Shown piece by piece: positions 45,883 to 55,261 of a stretch of DNA of 64,000 bases. The notes beneath the pieces were generated by a model that searched no databases, was not told the DNA's origin, and was given only the letters and a program-made list of their open reading frames with translations. The first letter of the stretch is position 1; each line of letters opens with the position of its first letter. Source of the DNA: Clostridium puniceum (GTDB lineage Bacteria; Bacillota; Clostridia; Clostridiales; Clostridiaceae); assembly GCF_002006345.1 (NCBI RefSeq), contig NZ_LZZM01000043.1, positions 1-64,000 on the forward strand, given 5' to 3'. A program made the translations under genes and the position numbers.

Positions 45883-47919
45883 TTACCAAATCCCTAATCT
45901 ATATTCTGGGGTAATATACATTCCATCATTCTCAGATATACCATAGGTATCATAGAATTTCTGGAATTGGGCTAAAACTGCATTAACTCTAAATTTATTA
46001 GGTGAATGTTCATCTAAAAGCAGAACATACTTTGCATATTCTTTTGTTGTTATTTGTCGCCAAGTGACTGCATAGCTTTCAAAAAACGCTTTATAATTTG
46101 GTTCATCCATAGTTGAAAGTATATCAAGAAGGCATGACATTCCCCCAATATCAGCAATGTTTTCTCCAACTGTACGATAACCATCAATGTTTTGTCCCGG
46201 CAATGCTTCTATTAGATCATAAAATTGAGCAATTTTCCAAGCCTTTTCTTTAAACTGTTTATATTCTCCATCGTTCCACCAATTATTTAAATTTCCTTCT
46301 GAATCATATAACGACCCAGTATTATCAAATGCATGGCTAATTTCATGCCCTATAATCGATCCTATTCCACCTAAATTTTCTTCTTTACTTCCATTAGGAT
46401 TATAAAAATGACCTTGAATAATTCCGCCTGGAATTATAATTGAATTTTCATTCGCACTATAAAAGGCATTAACTGTTTGAGGTGTAAATCCTTCTTTACT
46501 TTTGTCTATCTGCTTGTTTATTTTACTAAATATTCTTTCATTTGCAGAAGCTCTTAATGTCATTATATTCTCAAAAAGCGAACCACCTTCTGCATAAGAT
46601 TTAATATTTATTTTTGAATAATTAAGCCAATTTTCTGGATAGCCTATTTTTACCGTTAATTTATCTAATTTATTAATAGCATTGCTTTTAGTTGATGTAC
46701 TCATCCAATTAAGATTATTAATACGCTTCTTATATGTTTCTATAATCTCTTTTGTTATAGCTTCTACATCTTCCTTTGTTTTTTTAGGAATATATCTATC
46801 CGCATAAATTTTTCCAATAACCATTCCCATAGTTGAATTTATTGTATAAATAGCATCATCTTCTTTTGATTCGTCTCCCGTTATTCCTAGCAAACTACTT
46901 TCATATTCCTTGTTTGCCTTTTCAAAATCTTCACTTAAATAACTCGCTGCATGTATCAAATTAACTATTTCAATATAATTCTTTATAATTGGCACATTTT
47001 CTTGTGTATATATTTTATTAAAAGCTACTAACCATTTTGGATCTTCTAAAATAATTTTATTTGCTTTATCTATTCCTAAGGAACTCATAATAGCTGGCAG
47101 ATTTAGATTTGGTGCTAAATCATTAAGTTGATTTAGAGTATACACATTATACATGGATTCTATTAAATTTTCCGTGGTAGACTTCTCTTTTTTTCCTTTA
47201 ATATACGGTGCTATCATACCTTCAAATTTAAACATATTCTCTACTTTAACTTTTGCCTGTTCCTTTGTATATCCACTTAATATTAAAATCTTATTGTAAT
47301 ATTCTTCTGTTAATTTCTTATTTTTAAATGTTTCTTCTGTTGGATTAGTGTATTCATCTGAATCTCCTAAGCTAAGTCCTGTACTATCTATATATAATAC
47401 ATTGGTTTTAGCATCTTTTACATCTCTTTCTACAACAAATTTCATTGTTGAATTTACTATATTCTTGTTGTACCACAACTTTCCAATATCATCTGTTGTT
47501 TTTGCTACTCTAATTTCATCTAAGATTTTTTGAACTGGTTTTAAACCTTCCTTATTTCGGGCTTCTACATTTAATGTATTATTGTACAAATTAATTATTT
47601 TCTTTTCATCACTATTTTCTGGATATTTATCTTTATCAATTAGCAATTGATTAATTATATCTTTTGTTTGGCTTGTCACTTTTTCTTCAACCTGATCAAA
47701 GGTTGAATTAGTTGACTTTCCATCTTCAATTTTTGTGTTGTTCATCCATTGGCTATTTATTGCATCATAAAAATCATCTTGTACTCGTACACTTTGATTA
47801 GTACTTGCAGCTTCAACTTTTGTTTCTGCTGCTATCGCATTAGTATATGACACAGGACTCATCATATACATGAACATAAATATACTAGCTATAATTCCCC
47901 ATCTTTTAATCTTATCCAT
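45883..47919 (-). CDS. M13 family metalloendopeptidase (neprilysin/PepO type), secreted
   Basis: 678 residues. An N-terminal signal-like hydrophobic segment (about 6-32) is followed by the M13 start VQDDFYDAINSQWMNN. Zinc site HEISH (H525, E526, H529) in IGHEISHAFDNTG, with the third ligand E586 in GENIADIGG, and the substrate-binding NAFYSANENSIIIPGGIIQ just upstream. The end YRLGIW is close to the family C-terminus. M13 enzymes cleave oligopeptides outside the membrane. Together with two Opp importers and an M32 carboxypeptidase this suggests peptide scavenging. Monocistronic. Confidence 0.94.
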   Translation of the reverse strand: MDKIKRWGIIASIFMFMYMMSPVSYTNAIAAETKVEAASTNQSVRVQDDFYDAINSQWMNNTKIEDGKSTNSTFDQVEEKVTSQTKDIINQLLIDKDKYPENSDEKKIINLYNNTLNVEARNKEGLKPVQKILDEIRVAKTTDDIGKLWYNKNIVNSTMKFVVERDVKDAKTNVLYIDSTGLSLGDSDEYTNPTEETFKNKKLTEEYYNKILILSGYTKEQAKVKVENMFKFEGMIAPYIKGKKEKSTTENLIESMYNVYTLNQLNDLAPNLNLPAIMSSLGIDKANKIILEDPKWLVAFNKIYTQENVPIIKNYIEIVNLIHAASYLSEDFEKANKEYESSLLGITGDESKEDDAIYTINSTMGMVIGKIYADRYIPKKTKEDVEAITKEIIETYKKRINNLNWMSTSTKSNAINKLDKLTVKIGYPENWLNYSKINIKSYAEGGSLFENIMTLRASANERIFSKINKQIDKSKEGFTPQTVNAFYSANENSIIIPGGIIQGHFYNPNGSKEENLGGIGSIIGHEISHAFDNTGSLYDSEGNLNNWWNDGEYKQFKEKAWKIAQFYDLIEALPGQNIDGYRTVGENIADIGGMSCLLDILSTMDEPNYKAFFESYAVTWRQITTKEYAKYVLLLDEHSPNKFRVNAVLAQFQKFYDTYGISENDGMYITPEYRLGIW

Positions 47920-48045
47920 TATTTTGCCCTCTCTCTATTATGATTTTTAAAGTATTCATAACATAGATAATAAATTCAAGAATTTAGTACATCTTCTTGT
48001 TTCTAAATACTTGAAATTCTAATAATATCAAACTCTTATAGACTT

Positions 48046-49383
48046 CTAATAATTAGGCTTGTCCAAATAAATGTATCCATATAAGTAACTTGTTTCATAT
48101 ATTTCTCTATATTTGAATGTTACACCATGCCACATAGATTCTGATATGTAGACTTTATTATTTTCTATTTTCTCAACAACAGCGACATGTCCGCTTCCAC
48201 CAGAGTTTGGTAAACTAGACTTCCATACTGCAATAGCTCCAACTCTAGGTTCAGAACCATATTTATATTTACCACTCTTCTTATTTGCATCCCACCATTC
48301 ATATCCATTACCTATAAATCCTGCATCAGTTGGCTTACTTCCAGTAATTTCCCACGCACGTCCCCATGCGTACCAAGTACAGTTACCTTTAATTAACCTT
48401 CCACCACTAGAAAATGGAGGTGAAAGCTTTACCTTGTAGAAAATATTGTCATCTGAATAATAACGTTTGTCATCCAAGCTTGGTTCTTTATCCCTTATTA
48501 TACCTTTGGCTAGTGAAGCATCTGTTAAGTTTTTATTATCATTTCCCACAGATGGTTTCTCTACCGTTGTAACATCTACATTGGAATCTAATGCTTGCTC
48601 GGAATTTTTAGGTTTTTCAAAACTAATCCACTTAGAACTTACCCAGCCTTTTTTATCATTTACAATTATAGGATAAAAACCATCTTCTTCATCATCAATA
48701 ATTTTAACTTCCTTATTTTTAGCCACAGTTCCTATTATCTCTGAAGAAATTAATGCTGATGAACGAATATTTAATAAATCCCCATTAGTAGCAACATATC
48801 CTATACGGCTTTTAGTATCACTATTATCTTTTTCAATTGAAGTTTCCATATTTTCCTCTGACTCATTGTTTATATTATTTTTAGCACTTCCTAGATTTTT
48901 TGAGTCTGATTTAATTTCTTGAACGATTTCCTTACCGCTTATCATTGCTCCACTTTCTGAAAAAGTATAAACTTGCCCATCAATGCCAATAGTTCCTGTT
49001 TCCATTTGTCCACTGAAATTCATAAAATACCATGTACCGTTATCACTAACCCAACCAGTGCTCATAGTTCCATCTGAATTAAAATGATACCACTTTTCGT
49101 CTATTTTTTTCCAGCCGGTTTCCATTGATCCACTCTCAGATAAACTGTACCATTTTTCATTTAATTTAATCCAGCCAATTTTCATCATTCCATTTTCATC
49201 AAAATAATACCACTTCTCATCAATTTCTTTCCATCCAGTAGCTTTAACATCATTTTCTACCCAATTCCAATTACTTTTAGAATCTTTTAGCCACTTAGCC
49301 GATGCTGGCACATAATTTATATTTGTTATTATTAAAGTTAATACTGCTGCTCTTATTATCTTTTTAATAAATTCTTTCTTCAC
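48046..49383 (-). CDS. Secreted cell-wall hydrolase: choline-binding-type repeats, SH3, CHAP
   Basis: 445 residues. Signal peptide (about 1-29), then five ~20-residue cell-wall-binding repeats (about 46-150; GW..I..KWY.F...G.M pattern), a linker, a bacterial SH3 domain (about 195-255; GDLLNIRSSALISSEIIGTV), and a C-terminal CHAP domain (about 325-445). The CHAP nucleophile is C335 in KGNCTWYAWGRAW and the histidine is H399 in GSGHVAVVE. It probably cleaves peptidoglycan peptides or amide bonds during growth, division or sporulation. GTG start behind GGGGTAGTGGAG. Stands alone. Confidence 0.92.
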   Translation of the reverse strand: MKKEFIKKIIRAAVLTLIITNINYVPASAKWLKDSKSNWNWVENDVKATGWKEIDEKWYYFDENGMMKIGWIKLNEKWYSLSESGSMETGWKKIDEKWYHFNSDGTMSTGWVSDNGTWYFMNFSGQMETGTIGIDGQVYTFSESGAMISGKEIVQEIKSDSKNLGSAKNNINNESEENMETSIEKDNSDTKSRIGYVATNGDLLNIRSSALISSEIIGTVAKNKEVKIIDDEEDGFYPIIVNDKKGWVSSKWISFEKPKNSEQALDSNVDVTTVEKPSVGNDNKNLTDASLAKGIIRDKEPSLDDKRYYSDDNIFYKVKLSPPFSSGGRLIKGNCTWYAWGRAWEITGSKPTDAGFIGNGYEWWDANKKSGKYKYGSEPRVGAIAVWKSSLPNSGGSGHVAVVEKIENNKVYISESMWHGVTFKYREIYETSYLYGYIYLDKPNY

Positions 49384-49593
49384 TCTCCACTACCCCTTTT
49401 TATAAATTATTTTTATAATTCATTTATTATACGTAATTTCATTCTGAATTGGATTAAAATCATAATAGTCATATAATAACTATTAAATGAAACTAATAAT
49501 CTCATATAATTTACAATTCATATTTATTGTGAATTAATCCTTATACTTTAAATATTAACTCAAAATTATGTAATTAACAAATATAATATAAAA

Positions 49594-49627
49594 AAAATGA
49601 CCCACTATAAATTTTGTAAGTCATTTT
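49594..49627 (-). terminator. Terminator downstream of bofA
   Basis: Minus strand AAAATGAC (49620-49627) pairs with GTCATTTT (49594-49601), followed by further T residues. It ends the dnaX-to-bofA gene string, about 35 bases after the bofA stop. Confidence 0.65.
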
Positions 49628-49662
49628 ATCTTTCTAAAATTCCAAATTTAATTTTTAACAAA

Positions 49663-49932
49663 TTACAATAATGCTCCTATTATAATTAGTACAATAACAC
49701 CAGGAACTCCAAAGAAACCTGCTATTAAAGCTGTAATTGGATTAATTGCTAAAGAGAAGTTAAGATTTATACCAAGTAAATTAAGCTTTGCAATTATAAA
49801 ATTTACTACATATAATATAATAACTCCAACAATTCCATTTATAAGTATTTTTATTGGCCACTTTAGTAATTTTGTCACTAGAAATAATATTGCTATTCCT
49901 ATTAATCCATATATTAAAAACTGTCCCTCCAT
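49663..49932 (-). CDS. bofA: BofA-family pro-sigma-K processing regulator
   Basis: 89 residues, three hydrophobic segments. The C-terminal GINLNFSLAINPITALIAGFFGVPGVIVLIIIGALL is the BofA signature. In Bacillus BofA holds the SpoIVFB protease inactive in the outer forespore membrane. Clostridia keep bofA in this recR block even where the sigma-K checkpoint differs. GGGGG precedes ATG. Confidence 0.9.
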   Translation of the reverse strand: MEGQFLIYGLIGIAILFLVTKLLKWPIKILINGIVGVIILYVVNFIIAKLNLLGINLNFSLAINPITALIAGFFGVPGVIVLIIIGALL

Positions 49933-49952
49933 TTTTAATCCCCCATTTTTAT

Positions 49953-50231
49953 TTATTCAACAATTTGTACATTTTTGTCAACTATATAATCAACTCCCAC
50001 TCTTATTCCTCTTTCTCTTGCTATTGACAATAAGTAATCATATCTTTTTCTTGCAACATTTTCTGAGTAAATAGCTACTTCTATTAATTTGTCATCGTTA
50101 ACATTATTAAACATGCTGCGAGCTACATTTATTTCCATCTTTGCGATTTCCATATCTTCTAATAACTTTGTGCACATATTAGGAGCATCCGTCTTATACA
50201 TCAGGTATTCTACAATATTTTTTTTGTCCAT
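49953..50231 (-). CDS. DUF2508 (YaaL-like) protein
   Basis: 92 residues, helical, soluble. The pattern VNDDKLIEVAIYSENVARKRYDYLLSIARERGI matches the YaaL/DUF2508 family found beside recR and bofA in Firmicutes. TTGGAGGAA precedes ATG. Function unknown. Confidence 0.82.
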   Translation of the reverse strand: MDKKNIVEYLMYKTDAPNMCTKLLEDMEIAKMEINVARSMFNNVNDDKLIEVAIYSENVARKRYDYLLSIARERGIRVGVDYIVDKNVQIVE

Positions 50232-50419
50232 GTAAATTCCTCCAAAAACTTCTTATTACTATTTTATCCATTTAAAGGAAGGAATATACATATTTTTATT
50301 TTTATAAATTTCTAAATATTGTATCACCTTTTTCTATTTTTTCATATACTATATCATATAAGAAGCTTTTCACTCATGTCAGACAAAAACTTCTAACTCC
50401 CATCTATGTAACACTTTTT

Positions 50420-50443
50420 AGGAACCTAATATTTTAGGTTCCT
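50420..50443 (+). other. Hairpin with T-rich tail on the plus strand behind recR
   Basis: AGGAACCTAA (50420-50429) and TTAGGTTCCT (50434-50443) pair perfectly with a 4-base loop, followed on the plus strand by TTATTTTTATATT. No plus-strand gene precedes it. In the direction of recR transcription it lacks a T-tract, so it may block antisense transcription or act as a processing hairpin. Confidence 0.6.
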
Positions 50444-50457
50444 TTATTTTTATATTA

Positions 50458-51057
50458 TTAAATTTCTTTTCTTCCCTCTAACGCTTTAGATAATGTAACT
50501 TCATCAGCATATTCTAAATCTCCACCAACTGGTATCCCAGATGCTATCCTAGTAACTTTAATATCAAGAGGTTTAAGTACTTTAGATATATACATTGCGG
50601 TTGCTTCTCCTTCTATATTAGGATTAGTTGCAAGTATTACTTCCTTAACATCTTCATTCATCCTTGATACAAGTTCTCTAATTCTTATATCTTGAGGTCC
50701 TCTTCCTTGCATTGGAGATATGTTTCCATGTAACACATGATATACTCCATTGTATTCTTTAACTTTTTCCATTGTCATAATATCCTTTGGCTGTTCTACA
50801 ACACATATAGTGCCTTTATCTCTATTTGGATTATCACATAAAGAGCAAGGATCTTTATCTGTAAAATTACCACATACAGAACAATATTTAATTGTTCCTC
50901 TTGCTTGAACTAATGCATTTGCAAATTCTTTTACTTCATTATCTGGAAGATTCAAAATATGTAATGTTAATCTTTGAGCTGTTTTTTGCCCTATACTTGG
51001 TAGCTTAGCAAATTCCTCAATTAATTTTTCTATGGCTATCGGATAAAAGTCCATCAT
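50458..51057 (-). CDS. recR: Recombination mediator RecR
   Basis: 199 residues, full length. Helix-hairpin-helix [12 protein letters not shown] near the start, four-cysteine zinc finger [16 protein letters not shown] (about 58-73), TOPRIM domain ([15 protein letters not shown] ... [14 protein letters not shown]) and a C-terminal ATP-binding-like segment [18 protein letters not shown]. It helps load RecA in RecFOR-type gap repair. Confidence 0.96.
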   Translation of the reverse strand: MMDFYPIAIEKLIEEFAKLPSIGQKTAQRLTLHILNLPDNEVKEFANALVQARGTIKYCSVCGNFTDKDPCSLCDNPNRDKGTICVVEQPKDIMTMEKVKEYNGVYHVLHGNISPMQGRGPQDIRIRELVSRMNEDVKEVILATNPNIEGEATAMYISKVLKPLDIKVTRIASGIPVGGDLEYADEVTLSKALEGRKEI

Positions 51058-51119
51058 ATTTTAAATTTCTCCTTTATTCTTAATTATATATTTTACAAAA
51101 AGTAATCTTCATTATATTA

Positions 51120-51166
51120 TAAAAAGCATACATAAATTGAAGGTTAAACCAACAATTCTGTATGCT
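51120..51166 (-). terminator. Terminator between ybaB and recR
   Basis: Minus strand AGCATACA (51159-51166) and TGTATGCT (51125-51132) with inner pairing ATTG/CAAT, followed by TTTTTAT. It may partly uncouple recR from the upstream dnaX-ybaB genes. Confidence 0.65.
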
Positions 51167-51183
51167 AACTGTTATCATTATTC

Positions 51184-51525
51184 TTAGAATAATCCGCCTG
51201 GCATTCCACCTGTTAACTTACCCATTTTGCTTGCAGATTCTTCTTCCACTTTTCTTAATGCTTCATTAACTGCACTCATTATTAAGTCTTCAAGCATTTC
51301 TACATCATCTGCATCCACAACTTCTGGCTTTATATTAATTGCTGTTATCTCTTTTTTACCAGTTGCTTTAACTACTACTGCACCACCACCAACTGATACT
51401 TCAAACTCTTTTGTTTCAAGTTCTTTTTGCATATCTTCCATTTGCTTTTGAAGCTTTTGTGCTTGCTTCATAAGGTTATTCATATTACCTCCACCAAAGC
51501 CGCCTGGAAATCCACCTTTTGCCAT
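51184..51525 (-). CDS. YbaB/EbfC nucleoid-associated protein
   Basis: 113 residues: a Gly/Met-rich N-terminus ([25 protein letters not shown]), a coiled-coil helix, and the YbaB core [31 protein letters not shown] dimeric DNA-binding protein, usual neighbour of dnaX and recR. AGAGGAGG precedes ATG. Confidence 0.94.
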   Translation of the reverse strand: MAKGGFPGGFGGGNMNNLMKQAQKLQKQMEDMQKELETKEFEVSVGGGAVVVKATGKKEITAINIKPEVVDADDVEMLEDLIMSAVNEALRKVEEESASKMGKLTGGMPGGLF

Positions 51526-51735
51526 AAAAAATCCTCCTCTTTCTTGAATCTCATTTTTTTATTATAAAACAACTTCTTATAATTGACAATGTACAATGTT
51601 ATAATTTATGCCCTTTGTGCGTACTGCATAGGCAATTATACTAAAATGACTTTGGAACTTCTTAATATATATTTTTAATACTTCCAAACTTAGCTTTGCA
51701 ATTGCTAATGGTTAATTTATAACTACCAACTGTTA

Positions 51736-53376
51736 TTACTCATCATATACTTCAAATGGTATTCCATCTATTGCTTGCTTTAATAGTTCCTCTTTATCTT
51801 TATTTTCTTTATCTTTTCCTACTACATAATCTACTATTATTTTTTCCTTTAGCACTTCAGAGAATACACCATTTACAATTTCTCTGTACTCCGCTTTTTG
51901 TAGTCTGTCTTTATTAAAAGCATACATGGCTTCATATTCTAATGTAACTATTCCATTTTTAATACTGTATGGCTTTGCAGTAACAATTGAAGCATAAACT
52001 ATCATCGCTCTCTTTGCCTTGAAAGTTTCTATTATTTCAGTCCAAGCTCTTCCCACATCATCAAGAGTTAATGTTGAATTAGCATTTCCTTCGAACTTTT
52101 CTTTGTCATTATTACTAGCTGCTTGCTTTCTGTTTTGGCTTATACTGTTTGATTTTCCATCTATACTAGTATGTGCAGATTTTTCATTTTCACCCATTTT
52201 TTCTGATTGAACAACTTGTATTTTTCCGCTTTTTAAAGTTTCTTCAAGTTTATTTATCCTTGATAATATGACTTCATTTGAAGTGTCATATTCGATTTTG
52301 CACATTTTTATAACAGCAAGTTCTAAATATAACCTGCTTTGTTTACTTGCTTTTGAATTTATTTCTGCTTCTTGAAGTATTCTAATAGCTCTCATTATTT
52401 CTTCTACTCTAATTTTACGTCCTTGTTCCTTAACCATGGATATATTTTCAAGAGACATATCTAAAACTTCTTCTGGATTATTTGTAACCTTTACCATAAG
52501 TAAATTTCTAAAATGAGCAATTAAGTCCTTCATAAATAATTGCATATCCTTACCTGCATACATAAGCTTATCAATTATTATCATTGCCTTTTCAATACTT
52601 CTGTCTATAATTGTATAAGTTATATCAAATAAGTATTCATTCGTTACAAGACCTAATATACTTACTAAATCTTCATACTTAATTTGACTTTCTCCCATTG
52701 CAATTGCTTGATCTAGTATACTTACTGCATCTCTTAAGGCACCATCACAAACTCTTGAAATCAAATCTAAACTCTTTTGTTCATAACCTATATTTTGCGC
52801 ATCAGTGATTTTTTTTAGTCTATTAGAAATTTCTTTTTGATTTATTCTCTTAAAATCAAACCTTTGACATCTAGATAAAATTGTTATAGGTAATTTTTGA
52901 GGATCTGTAGTTGCTAATATAAATATTACATTCTTAGGTGGTTCTTCTAAAGTCTTTAAAAATGCATTAACAGCTCCTACAGAAAGCATATGTACTTCAT
53001 CCATTATGTATATCTTATATTTAGCTTCTTGTGGCGGATACTTAGTATCATCTATAATATCTCTAATTTTATCAATACCATTGTTAGAAGCTGCATCAAG
53101 TTCTGTTACATCAATTGCTAATCCTTCATTTATCTTTCTACACATTTCACATTCATTGCAAGGCTCACCATTTTTTAAATCTAGACAGTTTAATGCCTTT
53201 GCCATTACTTTTGCAGTGGATGTTTTTCCCGTTCCCCTTGTTCCACAGAAAAGATAAGCATGTGCGATTCTGTTATTTATAATTTCATTTTTTAGCGTTG
53301 TAGTTATGTGCTCCTGCCCAACAACATCTTCAAAAATTCTAGGTCTCCACTCTCTATATAGTGCTTTGTAACCCAC
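51736..53376 (-). CDS. dnaX: DNA polymerase III subunit gamma/tau
   Basis: 546 residues. Clamp-loader ATPase: Walker A GTRGTGKTSTAK (about 45-56), zinc cysteines in CLDLKNGEPCNECEMC, Walker B IYIMDEVHML, sensor/SRC motif ILSRCQRFDF. A Ser/Lys-rich linker (about 385-440) leads to a C-terminal tau-type domain. GTG start with AGAGAGGTGG upstream. No slippery frameshift signal was confirmed. A hairpin (AAGGATTATATTCCTT) lies in its leader. Confidence 0.95.
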   Translation of the reverse strand: MGYKALYREWRPRIFEDVVGQEHITTTLKNEIINNRIAHAYLFCGTRGTGKTSTAKVMAKALNCLDLKNGEPCNECEMCRKINEGLAIDVTELDAASNNGIDKIRDIIDDTKYPPQEAKYKIYIMDEVHMLSVGAVNAFLKTLEEPPKNVIFILATTDPQKLPITILSRCQRFDFKRINQKEISNRLKKITDAQNIGYEQKSLDLISRVCDGALRDAVSILDQAIAMGESQIKYEDLVSILGLVTNEYLFDITYTIIDRSIEKAMIIIDKLMYAGKDMQLFMKDLIAHFRNLLMVKVTNNPEEVLDMSLENISMVKEQGRKIRVEEIMRAIRILQEAEINSKASKQSRLYLELAVIKMCKIEYDTSNEVILSRINKLEETLKSGKIQVVQSEKMGENEKSAHTSIDGKSNSISQNRKQAASNNDKEKFEGNANSTLTLDDVGRAWTEIIETFKAKRAMIVYASIVTAKPYSIKNGIVTLEYEAMYAFNKDRLQKAEYREIVNGVFSEVLKEKIIVDYVVGKDKENKDKEELLKQAIDGIPFEVYDE

Positions 53377-53531
53377 AAGCTACCACCTCTCTATTTTCAT
53401 TGGCACTTTAAGGAATATAATCCTTCGAAGATGCACCTTAAATATAAACTTATTATACACTATTGATTGTGCAATGCAAATTTCGCAACAGCCATGTGGG
53501 TAATTTCATTCGATCCATTTAAATTAATAAA

Positions 53532-54335
53532 TCATACGCTAAAAGCCATAATTCCCCTATCACCTTCACCCAGTGCAATACTATTTTCACCGTCAAAAAA
53601 TCCAATTATCTCCTCTTGTTTATTTCCTTCACTAGTTTCATCAATGCAACTTATATTCTTTGATGTATTTTTATTTACCTTTTTCGTTTTTTTCTTTTCT
53701 AAAGATATTGGAACATTCAATTGTAAATCATTTTTAGCTTGATAATCCTTAATATTTTTAAGAATATCAGCAGTATTTTTGTAATTACTATCTACTTTTT
53801 CTTTTTTAATAATTTCAGAATTTATTATTTTATCTACAATAATATGATTTTCTGGTAATTCCTTAATACCTTCACATCTTTCATGTTCTGAATCCACATG
53901 TTTTTCTTCACATAGTTGATTCTCTATGCTTTTTTCTTCTTTATTTTTTATATCTTCCGTGTTATCTTGAGTTTTAACTTTATTATCTTGAATTTCAGTT
54001 TTTTCTTTTGTTTTAATATTTTGGTGCTTTGCAAAGTTTTTCACTCTATAAATTTTATCCTGCACTAATTCAATCATTTCCAACTCTATTAAAGCATTTA
54101 GAGCTGATTTCACTTGAATAATATCTCTATTAAATTCTATTGCCAAGGTTTCCATTGTATATGGAATATTTCTTGACAAATATAAGTTACCTTCTAAATT
54201 TACCTTTCCAGCTAAAGTTATAATTCTAGTCCAAATATAATGGATGATATCTCTCTCATTCATTGTATCTATTATCTTAAATTTAGTATCCTCATACATA
54301 TCAGTTCTTAGTTTAACAAATTTTCTTTCTTTCAT
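53532..54335 (-). CDS. Phage replisome organizer N-terminal domain protein
   Basis: 267 residues. The first ~90 (KFVKLRTDMYEDTKFKIIDTMNERDIIHYIWTRIITLAGKVN ... LSRNIPYTMETLAIEFNRDIIQVKSALNALIELEMIEL) match the winged-helix domain of phage replisome organizers. The remainder is a low-complexity Lys/Glu/Asn-rich tail with no DnaD C-terminal motif. AGGAGTG precedes ATG 54335. It may be a phage remnant beside dnaX or a domesticated regulator. It marks the left edge of the defence-like island. Confidence 0.82.
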   Translation of the reverse strand: MKERKFVKLRTDMYEDTKFKIIDTMNERDIIHYIWTRIITLAGKVNLEGNLYLSRNIPYTMETLAIEFNRDIIQVKSALNALIELEMIELVQDKIYRVKNFAKHQNIKTKEKTEIQDNKVKTQDNTEDIKNKEEKSIENQLCEEKHVDSEHERCEGIKELPENHIIVDKIINSEIIKKEKVDSNYKNTADILKNIKDYQAKNDLQLNVPISLEKKKTKKVNKNTSKNISCIDETSEGNKQEEIIGFFDGENSIALGEGDRGIMAFSV

Positions 54336-54634
54336 TTTTAACACACTCCTATACAAATTTTATATTTTCTATATAGGACATATGATCTTTTATACTTTTT
54401 GTCATGTGGCATTTTTAATTTTTATATTTTTTAATTTAAATAACTTAATATATCTCTTTTATAATTAATTATCATCTGCATCAGGCGCATACAATTAATT
54501 CAAGTACAAGAAGCTATCAAAACCTCAAGTTTTATAATTCGCACAATTTATAAGGCAGCTTGCACTTAATCCTTTTGCTTAAATTTAAGTGGAATGAAAA
54601 TGTAAAACAACAGATAAGATTTTATTAATTCATA
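54336..54634. other. Intergenic region at the island boundary
   Basis: About 300 bases with a somewhat higher G+C patch (54475-54600) but no ORF, tRNA or direct-repeat attachment site that I can support. The terminator of the neighbouring TOPRIM-like gene begins at its right end. Confidence 0.4.
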
Positions 54635-54643
54635 TTATCTGTT
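54609..54643 (-). terminator. Terminator of the ATPase/TOPRIM-like pair
   Basis: Minus strand AACAGATAA (54635-54643, overlapping the stop codon) pairs with TTATCTGTT (54609-54617), followed by GTTTTA. Confidence 0.6.
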
Positions 54644-55261
54644 CAGTTCTATTATAATATTTTCAATTCCCTTCCTTAAATCACTACAATTATTATATAT
54701 TTTTTCAATATCAAGAGAATTTAAAAATTTTTCATCACCCTTTTTATAAAACTTTTTGCTTTTTCCTTTTTTAAAAAGTGCTGCAAGATCGGTGTGTTTA
54801 AATTTTTCAGTATTCGAATAATTCTTTTTTAAGGTTTCTGTACATTCTAAATTAATGTATTTGCAGATCCCCTCAATATCATAAAAAAACCAACTTTCAA
54901 TCATAAATACAGCTTCAATTGCATCAATTTTTTTTATATTCTTAATATTTACTTTTTCTTCTTTAAGTGCTTTTAAAATAGCATCAGCATCAAATTCTGA
55001 AGTATCGTTTTTGGATCCTTCTTTATCAATAAAAGCATAAACATATAAATCATATTTTGAATTTGAACTGTCCTTTATAATATGATAAAGATGTTTTGCT
55101 ATTTCCTTATTTATATTTGTACCAGTTTTTAAATTTTTATATTCTTTAGAAATTGACTTTAAATAGCGCTCTGCAATTTTTTTGTAAAATACATCTTCTG
55201 TTTTTCCTTCAAGAAATATATATAAACGCTTTTTTCGTGCTTCTTTAGGATTTTTAATCAT
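54635..55261 (-). CDS. TOPRIM-like (DUF4276/DUF4435/RloB-type) effector partner
   Basis: 208 residues. The N-terminal RLYIFLEGKTEDVFYKKIAERY carries the LxEGxTE motif of TOPRIM-like proteins paired with OLD/AAA ATPases. Acidic residues follow in YVYAFIDKEG and FDADAI, where the DxD-type metal site is expected. It overlaps the ATPase gene by 8 bases and uses the GGAGG at the ATPase 3' end, so the two are coupled. In PARIS and AbiL-like systems such partners are toxic nucleases released on phage attack. Exact family placement needs a profile search. Confidence 0.65.
   Translation of the reverse strand: MIKNPKEARKKRLYIFLEGKTEDVFYKKIAERYLKSISKEYKNLKTGTNINKEIAKHLYHIIKDSSNSKYDLYVYAFIDKEGSKNDTSEFDADAILKALKEEKVNIKNIKKIDAIEAVFMIESWFFYDIEGICKYINLECTETLKKNYSNTEKFKHTDLAALFKKGKSKKFYKKGDEKFLNSLDIEKIYNNCSDLRKGIENIIIELNR

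Noticed and set aside
53377-53531. Signal recognition particle RNA upstream of dnaX
   Set aside because: This position often holds the SRP RNA in Firmicutes, but the segment lacks the conserved apical GGAA-loop helix and is too short. Only a small leader hairpin is visible.
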